A stretch of 64,000 nucleotides of DNA from Cylicocyclus nassatus (taxonomy: Eukaryota > Nematoda > Chromadorea > Rhabditida > Strongylidae): NCBI GenBank assembly GCA_958299035.1, contig CATQJL010000001.1, positions 12,608,773 through 12,672,772 on the forward strand, written 5' to 3'. Below are positions 55,866 to 64,000 of this stretch, in pieces. The translations under genes and the position numbers were made by a program. How positions within the stretch are numbered: position 1 is the first letter of the stretch; every line of letters begins with the position of its first letter. Under the pieces are notes generated by a model, which worked only from the letters and a program-made list of their open reading frames with translations, had not been told where the DNA came from and made no database searches.

Positions 55866-56359
55866 TTAAAGGCAGCGTCCACCCAGAATTTGGTCCCCCA
55901 TGTTTTCGTCATTCTTGGGCCTTTCCGTGGCCCTGATTACAGTTCCGAACTTCAAACTTTCTAAAATTCACAAAAAACCCGATTCTTGGGGACCCAGCCT
56001 TGAGGGCGCGGACGAGTTTTGAATTGCTCGTCCCTGTCGGCAGGCCAGCGGGAAGGAGCTGCAACTGCATGGGTGCAGTTGCATTGCAGTGTGCAGTGTG
56101 CAGCTTCTGCTCACTACCTTGTCAATACGTGTCGGGAGGCACGTATTGACAAGATAGTGAGCAGTCCCTGGTGGGCGGAGTCTGATATCAGACTCCGCCC
56201 AGCCAGGGACTTTCAGGCCCCTTATCTCCATTCAGATACAACGTTAGAAGACCGGACCAACGCAGATGCCCCTTTCCTGGGGCCTACATTCAGGACCGAC
56301 ATTAATCGGGGGGGGGGGGGGTTAGGTTTAGCCTGGACACTGCCTCTAAAAGCATCCTG
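55866..56359. mobile_element. Foldback repeat, TTAAAGGCAGCGTCCA family; G14 tract inside
   Basis: Left TTAAAGGCAGCGTCCACC and right CCTGGACACTGCCTCTAAA are imperfect inverted repeats. The interior includes 'cacgtattgaca'-type inverted blocks near 56120-56150 and 'gggcggagtctgatatcagac' near 56174. A G14 tract occupies 56308-56321. Confidence 0.7.
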
Positions 56360-58845
56360 GAAAGTAGTGTCTGATTCCGCGCTGTGTGAATTTGCATTTC
56401 CTATGTATCTAAGCACTTTTTAAGCACTTTTTCGCTTACTTTCTTCACTTTAAAAGACTTTGCGGCATTTTAGGCTTGAAATCAATCAATAGAAAAAGTG
56501 TTATTTTCTTCCTGTTTGGCAAGAGAAATGCCAATAAGGAAACCTTATCCTCCATGACATCAGACAGCTGATTGCCTTTGCTGGCGCAATTCAAATCAAA
56601 TTGCTAGTTGATTCCTTTGTGCTCTATTTAAGGCCTGCTGATAGATAGATTAGTTTTGCACCAAAATTTCTGAGTTGCAAGAAAATAAAAAAGGGGAAAA
56701 TAATACGCATGTATCAAGTAAAATTAACGTACAAGCCAGTCGAGATAAACACTCAAAATGTTTTTTTTTAAATTTTATGTCTCTAGAAATGCTATAAGCC
56801 AGAAGAACTTAATTCTAACTTTGATGGTCCCACAATTGACTCTTTTCAAATGCGAGAAATTCATAATGGGTGGTAGATCCATAATTATGATTTTCGACCT
56901 TTTTAACACGACATTTCGATTTTGTTTTCAACAAAACTTTTAGAAATTCAATATTCGGTTTTCTCTGAACCGACACTTTGATTTTGTTTTCATTAAAACT
57001 GTAACTGTGCAGAGTTAGACAGAGCACTTGTTGCGTTTTGCAAAAAATATATAGAAAGTAATAGGTAACATTGATTGAAATATTTTTAAGTGATTTTTTG
57101 CCCTTTTCTGGTGCAAGACTTATGGACCCACTCAATACTTTTCACATGATCTTCTTGCTCAGTATTTGAATACTTCAAGCCAAATTCCAAGCGTGAACTT
57201 CTGTTGGACTTTTGCCAATCCTTCGCTAAATTTTCATCAGCGTCTCAATCCTGAATAAGTGTTAACAAGCTTGCGTCTCCCCGTCTTCTTATCGCTATGG
57301 ATACTAAGTGCATAGTGCAAAAATTGACACACCAGTTATCGATGTAACGTTTTTAGGGTTTTGTGGTGCTGTATAAGAATTTATGCATTTATTATCAAGC
57401 ACTTATTTGCTCTAATATTGCATGTGAGAAAAAATGGAGTTCCATGCATATTTGGTAGCGCATCGCAAGCTATAGAATTTTACGACTAAATTAATTATCT
57501 AATGCGAATTCTTTGGTCCGTTTTCTTAATGATCTCGATCCATTCAAACAATTGAACGAGCTGGATCGTTTCTTTTTTTCTTGGTTCAAATCTCAATCGG
57601 AACTTTCGGCTTTTCGGCCTTTTTTACTTCTGGGCAAACAGATGTGCCAGTCAAGTATGTGCTCAAAGTCTGCAAGTATTGAGTCGAAATAAAGTTTTGC
57701 ACCAAATTTTCGAATATGTTCAGCCTCCACCAGTTTTGAGAAATCAAGAAAATGCTTCCCAATAGTGCTTAATTTTTTTGAAAATTCTATCTTGTTCTAA
57801 TTCCATTTTTGTTCTATTTTGAGCGTTATGATCCGACCACCTTCTTGACATAGCATAGAAAAAATTTTTCGTTTTAAAAATTTGGAATTTCCATTAAAAA
57901 ATTTTAAATTATCACTGCATGCTTATTGCAAAAGCTTCTCTGATTTTTTAAAGCATCATCTAAGTCAGAAACCCACCAAGATTCCATAAATTCATTTATG
58001 ATTCCAGGAAGTTATGTTCAAGCAACTTGACTCAGCGCTACGGTTTTGTGGTGACAAATACTTTGCGACAGCTCAAATCACTATATAATATAACATCGAA
58101 AGCGGTTTGTGGGCGGCGTTTCGCCAGAAGTAGAACGCGCACGAAGTGAGGAGCGAGCTCGACCGCAGAGAATTTTGGGGGCGTGGTCTCCCCGGGTGGC
58201 ATTCGCAGCTGTACAGCCACACAGTACTGGCGTTCTTTCTAAAGCTCAGCAACTCAAGGAGAAGGGGGTATCAAGCACTTTTCCGTTGTATGTAGCAAAT
58301 TGTGCAATGGTGCTAATACTTCAGCCCAACCACTGCTTGCGCTTTTCTTGCTCCGCAAATACTTGTTCGTTGCCTTCTTGAATGTCACAAAAACCATCAT
58401 TCATGTCCACGTTCCCTATTTTTACCACTTTGATGGGAGCTGAAGCTTTTTGATCTGGCATACAGACAGTCAGCAGCCTCTTAGTTCCACACCTCTGCTT
58501 ACGAAATCATTTCGTTTACAAAATTTGGCCAGATTTTTGCCGAGCTGTGCCGTTGATACGTTATGTTTCATGACTGTGGCAAAGAAACACCTATTTTTGA
58601 TGATTAAGTTCCAAAACGTTCTTAGGGACAACCTGTTTCTGATTCAAGACTAAGTTAGAGCTTTTTGATGAAAATTGACGCAAATAATCACAACTAGATT
58701 CACGGTGGTCAGTTCCAAAACTTATCTTATTAGCAGAAATACATGAGCTTCTGTTTATCGGCCTCTCAGATGACTTTATAAGCGAACTGATCCTGCTTCC
58801 CATGTCAATCTAATGGAAGATGAAGTTTTTTAATATAATATAATT
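56360..58845. other. Intergenic, no gene recognised
   Basis: AT-rich, chance ORFs only. A GC-rich patch (58100-58200) has no obvious structure. Nothing supports a gene. Confidence 0.4.
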
Positions 58846-60425
58846 AGATCGCATTACAACTTTTTTGCCAAAAAATCCTTGTTAGACTATATACATGTTT
58901 GATTTTGGTAGAGTTGAACGCACTTCGCTTGGTAGTGTATAATATTCTCCCAGATAATAGCGAAAATTTTGAGAATTTGGCGATGACTGCTGTCAACTGA
59001 TCCTTGGAATAGCACCAATACTCGGCCGTCGACCACAATGGACGCTGACTCATCGCGCTTGCTCTTCGTAGTAAGCTAGGACGGGTCAGCCAATTTACAT
59101 GTCTAGACCGTTGATCACGCCAGGAGCTGACTCATCATAGTTGATCTTTGCAAACCGAGCCAGCCATGCATACTCTAAACATTAACACTATAGAATAGTC
59201 ATACTAGGGATCAAGACAGCTGCCGAATTCGCTGGGAACTCTAATGTTATTCAATAGAAGTGTTTTGATATAATACAGGGTGTCCTAAAGTATGTATGCA
59301 CTGTTTGATCGTTAATATCTCCGTTCCCAGGGGGTCTTTCGCCGAACTTTAAGCACCAAACTGTAGAGCTGGCTTCAACTTAGATTCGCAGTATGGAGCG
59401 AATCGCCGATCTCCTCTCATTACTGTAGGATTACGGTAGGAACATCAAAGAGGGTTTTGAGCCATGAAAGGCCATATTTTGCCTCAGAAAGGAAACAAAA
59501 CAGCTTGAAAACTTCTACACTAGGCTAATTAGAAGCTTATTCTAATTGTGAAGTTTCTAACTTATTATGATGCTTCATTGAAGAGTTATGCCAGGTAAGA
59601 GGTAGCGGCCATTTTTTCAATGTTCCTAAAAAGTGCGTTTACACCGTTTAGAAAGCTTCGCAATCTTGTGAATAGTTGAGTATTGAACTCAGGGTTTATA
59701 AAAACCCCATTACACAAGTTTTCACATTTTTTTGAAAAATTTTGAAACGAAAGCTTTTTCCACATTGACACCATATGTTTCAAGTTTCTACCGTAATCCT
59801 ACAGTAATGAAGAGAGGTGGGTGATTCGTTCTATAGTGGAAATCTAAGTTGAAGCCAGCTCTACAGTATGGTGCTTAAAGCTCGGCAAAAGAGCCCTGGG
59901 AACGGAGATATTAACGTTCAAACAGTGCATACATACTTTACGGACACCCTGTATAATACGCGTAAACTAGCTCAGCTTTCAAATGCAATTCCGCCACACA
60001 TTTATTTTGCAATCAAAATTTTGTAACTTTCACTGAGCTGTGCAGTTCTTGAGCATTTATACACCAGGCACACTGCCATTAGATCGCATCGCAACTTTTT
60101 TTTTGTCAAGAAATTTTTGTTAGACTATATACATGTTTGATTTTAATAGAGTTAGATGCACTTCGCTTGGCATATAATAGGCTCCTAGATATTAAATTGT
60201 GGGAATTTGGCGATGACTGCTGTTAACTGATCCTTGGAATAGCACCAATACTCGACCGTCGACCACAATGGATGCTGACTCATCGCGCTTGCTCTTCGTA
60301 GTAAGTTAGGACGGGTCAGCCAATTTACATGTCTAGACCGTTGATCACGCCAGGAGCTGACTCATCATAGTTGATCTTTGCAAACCGAGCCAGCCATGCG
60401 TGCTTTGAACATTAACACAATAGGA
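58846..60425. repeat. Direct duplication of a 345-bp block around a MITE (58846-59190 and 60081-60425)
   Basis: Both copies run from 'agatcgcat(t/c)(a/g)caact' through 'gttagactatatacatgttt', 'gtcgaccacaatgga' and 'ttgatcacgccaggagctga' to 'gaacattaacac'-like ends at roughly 93-95% identity by eye, offset about 1,236 bases. The MITE 59276-59951 lies between, so one tandem copy boundary or the MITE insertion falls in the spacer. Confidence 0.8.
59276..59951. mobile_element. Foldback MITE, CAGGGTGTCC family, intact copy (676 bp)
   Basis: CAGGGTGTCCTAAAGTATG left, complement at the right, TA on both sides (59274-59275, 59952-59953). Closely matches 52082-52760 throughout, including the inverted central segments; no CAAGGGAA insertion. 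Confidence 0.88.
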
Positions 60426-61190
60426 TGATCATACATTAGGGGTCAGGAATTTGCTGGGATTGATACATTGCTCAGATCATGTCAGAATTGCAATCTATAC
60501 AAGTGACCTTCACATTCTGAAAAGAAGTCAAAATGAGAGATACGACAATTCTCACTTTATCTCTTTCTATTCTGACCAAAATATCAAAGCTGCTAATCGC
60601 ACGCCGCATTCAAGATTGAAAGCATTTATAATAGAACAAGTTTTGGTCAAGCTAACAAGCTAGAAAATATTCAGGACACATTTTAAAACAGAGAATACCT
60701 CCATTTGTTTTCATTGACTTTATTGAAAAATTCGATGCCTGGGTGCATTTATGGAAGAATTTGAGTTGTGTTCTACAAACAAATATGGCGAACAAGCACT
60801 GGTCTCACGGAAAAGACGGTTGAACGAATTCTATGAAGGAGCGTTTCAAAGGATATTTTCCCTCAAGAGACTCAATGAGAAATGCCCATTTGAGAGAATT
60901 TCCTTGAACAGAAATTCAACGTTGAAGAAAAGCGGTGTACAAATTCCTTCATTACAAAGGAGCTGGAACACTTTTACAGATATATTTCGCGATTCAGCTT
61001 TTTTCTTTACCTAAAAATCTGACGTTGAAAATTTTTTGAGAACTCCTACTCTTTCACGAACAATTGCTACACGCAAGTCAGTCTATCTGGATAAACACTC
61101 GGCAATTTCTACACCAGAATTTTACAGAAGGCATCTTTCAGTCGATCTTCATGTATTCCTGGATACTTATATTTGAATTTTCAGAATTTT
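60426..61190. other. Intergenic, no gene recognised; one 87-codon ORF at 60751-61014
   Basis: The ORF 60751-61014 has no recognisable motif, signal or splice partners and I do not call it a gene. It immediately precedes the minisatellite. Confidence 0.35.
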
Positions 61191-61199
61191 GCAACTGCA

Positions 61200-62880
61200 A
61201 ACTTTTGTTACGCTGGGAAGTTCACTCAAACGGTTTTCAAGATTGGCCACTTTTACACAAAAAATCGTTCGTGGTTTTGAATAAAAATCGAACATTTGAA
61301 AAATCATACTTCTGCCTCGAGAATTGAGGCTTGCAAACTGTGGTCCCGCGGATCTGAATAGTTTGTAGGGTCGGTCACTTATACATAAAAGATCTCTCCT
61401 GATAATTTTCAAACAGATCGAAGACATTATAAAATCCATTTTCTAATCCGAGCATAAAAATCGAAGGCAATGGAAAAATTATACTTCTGCGCCCAAAACA
61501 CTACCGCTTGCAAACTGTGGTCCCGCGGGTACCTCAATAGTTTGTAGGGTAGGTCACTTTTACACAAAAGACTTCTCGCAAAAATTTTTCCTACAGATTG
61601 AAGATATTTGACATTCTATTTTTGCTCCCAGCATAAAAATCGAAGACATTGGAAAAATTGTACCTCTGCGCTTAAAACTCTACCGCTTGCAAACTGTGGT
61701 CCCGCGGGTACCCGAGTAGTTTGTAGGGACGGTCCTACAGATCTAATTGTAAGATATTTGGCATTCTTTCTTCTCCGTGCATGAGATTCAAATACATTGG
61801 AAAAACTCTACTTCTGCCTCAAGAACATTGCCGCCTTCAAACTTTGGTCCCGCGGGTACCTGAATAGTTTGTAGGTCAGTCACTTTTACACAAAAGGCCT
61901 CTCGCAATAATTTTTCCTACAGATTGAAGATATTTAACATTCTTTCTGCTCCACGCATGAAGTTCGAATACAAGGAAAATCCTACTTCTGCCTCAAGAAC
62001 ATTGCCGCTTGCAAATTTTGGTCCCGCGGGTACCCGAATAGTTTGTAGGGGCGGTCCTACAGATCGAAGATATTTGGCATTCTTTCTGCTCCATGCATGA
62101 AATTTGAATACATTGAAAAAGCTCTACTTCTGCCTCAAGAGCATTGCCGCCTGCAAACTTTGGTCCCGCGGGTATATGAATAGTTTATAGGTCGGTCACT
62201 TTTACACAAAAGATCTCTCCTGATAATTTTGCAAACAGATCGAAGACACTAGAAAATCCATCTTATAATCCGAGCGATAAAAAACGAAGACAATGGAAAA
62301 ATTATATTTTTGCGCCCAAAACTCTACCGCTTGCAAACTGCGGTCCCGCGGGTACCCGAGTAGTTTGTAGGGACGGCCCTACAGATCTAATTGTAAGATA
62401 TTTGGCATTCTTTCTTCTCCGTGCATGAAATTCGAATACATTGGAAAAACTCTACTTCCGCCTCAAGAACATTGCCGCGTGCAAACTTTGGCCCCGCGGG
62501 TTCCCGAATAGTTTGTAGGTCGGTCACTTTTACACAAAAGATTTCTCCTGATAATTCTTAAAACAGATCGAAGACATTAGGAAATCCAATTTCTAATCCG
62601 AGCATAAAAATCGTATACATTGGAAGAACTCTGCTTGCCTCAAGAACGCTGCAAACTGTGGTCCCGCGGGTACCTGAGTAGTTTGTAGGGTAGGTCACTT
62701 TTACACAAAAGACTTCTCGCACTTCATTACAGATCGGAGATATTTGCATTCTATTTTTGCTCCGAGCATGAAAATCGAAGACATTTGAAACTTTTACTTC
62801 TGCTCCCGAAACTGTACCGCTTGCAAACTTTGGTCCCGCGGGTACCCGAGTAGTTTGTAGGGTCGGTCACACTAAAACTT
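61200..62880. repeat. Ten-unit minisatellite with a GGTCCCGCGGG core, period about 145-180 bp
   Basis: The core GG(T/C)CCCGCGG occurs at 61342, 61519, 61698, 61846, 62020, 62162, 62342, 62490, 62660 and 62832. Intervals are 177, 179, 148, 174, 142, 180, 148, 170 and 172 bases, i.e. two unit lengths. Each unit reads 'ttgcaaact(g/t)tgg' core 'taccCgaatagtttgtaggg', 'ggtcacttttacacaaaag', 'gaagatatttggcattc', 'gaattcgaatacattggaaaaa' with indels. Short units lack the 'tcacttttacacaaaag' part. No coding potential. Confidence 0.9.
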
Positions 62881-62943
62881 GGAAACTAAGGTTCTCGCTC
62901 ACTACTGGAAATCGTTGAACTGTGAGTAGTATTTGCTCACTTA

Positions 62944-63878
62944 TTAGGTTGGTGCAAAAATAATGTTCGTTTTGAAAAGTATTAATTTGAATAGTTTCAA
63001 CTTTGCTCGGTCCTCCTATTTTTGAACAAAGCCAAGAATTCGAAAGTAGCAAGCCTCGCATAAATTAGCGCGCACCTGCTCATACTGATAGTGCAGACTG
63101 GAAAAGAACCATGCGTCAAAAAACCGAAAGGTTCTCTTTTAAAGGCCTCAGAAACCCTACAACTCCTTCAAGTTTTGTTCCTATGACTGGTAATCAGCTC
63201 TTTTTGTAGCCGCAAGCCAGTAGTATACGTATGTACAGGATACACCTCGACAAAAGAGTTCTACGAAAAGAAAAGATAAAGCTTCAACATTGCCTATCTT
63301 TTTGAGCCTGTTTGTGGTAGGCTTGAAAGTCCCAATTCATGAAAATTTGGAATTCTTCATGCACTGTAGCTGATCTCTGCAAAAATTGTGTGCAAGATAT
63401 ACAGCTTGAGATTAGTATATGCAAGATATACTAATCTCAAGCTTACAGAAATGAGCAAAACTTCTTCGACTGCCTTATTATGGGAAATCTTTGACCAACA
63501 GAATGCCAGCAGCAAGTATTTATGTTGGGGGCATCAATTTCTCAATACAGATAATCTCGAAAAACCTACTTAAACACATGCATTGAGTAAGCCACATTTA
63601 TCCCCTACAGATGCTATGTTTTCAAAAGAATTCGTTCGTTTACGAATGAATTGTGGTCAAGGAAGTTAAAGCAACGAAATTTCAATCTTGAGTGCAGTTG
63701 TGCGAGATGCTGGTGAAATTCTCACAAATGAGATAGAACCTTAGTCTCATCACTATTGGAAAGTACAGAAGAAAGCTTCCCAATATTTTGCGCAATTTAC
63801 ACCAAAAAGAAGTTTTGAGGAAAAAAGGTTTCGGAAAGTAGGCCTAGAAAAACGGACATTATTTTTGTACCAATCTGA
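62944..63878. mobile_element. 935-bp mariner-type MITE, second copy
   Basis: Ends TTAGGTTGGTGCAAAAATAATG (left) and CATTATTTTTGTACCAATCTGA (right), flanked by TA (62942-62943, 63879-63880). Shares 'tagccgcaagccagtagta' and the general interior with 47895-48813. No ORF. Confidence 0.85.
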
Positions 63879-64000
63879 TATTTTGGATTTTTGTTGAAAG
63901 GAATGACGGCTCTCACTAGAGTTTTGAGAGGCGAAAACTGTATGTGTTTTGCATCACTTCTGAGGTAAAGCCGAAGTGGAAAGATATTCGCTTGTTCTGT

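Noticed and set aside
61200..62880. CRISPR-like array (regular repeats with spacers)
   Set aside because: The units are whole 145-180 bp repeats; the intervals between cores are themselves similar, and the genome is eukaryotic, so it is a minisatellite.

Overview
The window is eukaryotic and almost certainly from a nematode, most likely a parasitic clade V (strongylid or hookworm-like) species. The evidence is spliced genes that mix 46-50 bp introns with multi-kb introns, TTTCAG/TTTTAG acceptors, an H11-like M1 aminopeptidase, and a heavy load of mariner, Penelope-like, RTE and foldback elements. The species assignment is inference.

Layout. Positions 1-31,294 (+) carry a 5'-truncated M1 zinc aminopeptidase gene. 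I could trace 23 exons by translation and splice phase; they join without a frame break into 875 codons plus stop. Its introns hold a decayed Penelope-like element (3.24-4.08 kb), many foldback MITEs of at least six terminal-repeat families, an LTR with a fragment of internal region (10.6-11.9 kb), a LINE tail (16.1-16.8 kb), a transposase-like relic (21.9-22.6 kb) and a large nested palindrome (23.0-24.1 kb).

Positions 31.9-36.2 kb are a Penelope-like retroelement (RT plus GIY-YIG) on the minus strand, with a nearly identical 1,351-bp inverted copy of its 3' part at its 5' side. A mariner with a broken transposase lies at 38.8-40.1 kb. Positions 42,449-50,040 (+) hold a five-exon gene for a predicted secreted protein of 510 residues. 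It carries 27 methionine-rich heptads, nearly all with an N-glycosylation sequon; I do not recognise the family. Positions 50-64 kb show no gene I can support. They contain an RTE fragment split by a MITE, more foldbacks, a duplicated block around a MITE and a ten-unit minisatellite (61.2-62.9 kb).

The two genes share a strand but nothing suggests an operon: about 11 kb of repeats separates them. The most unusual signals are the Met-rich sequon-bearing repeat protein, a MITE that supplies the 3' splice region of its fourth exon, a composite MITE-in-MITE found twice with the same junction, a foldback carrying tRNA-like pol III promoter sequence in both arms, short foldbacks with 9-bp target duplications, and a near-perfect hairpin just after an aminopeptidase splice donor.
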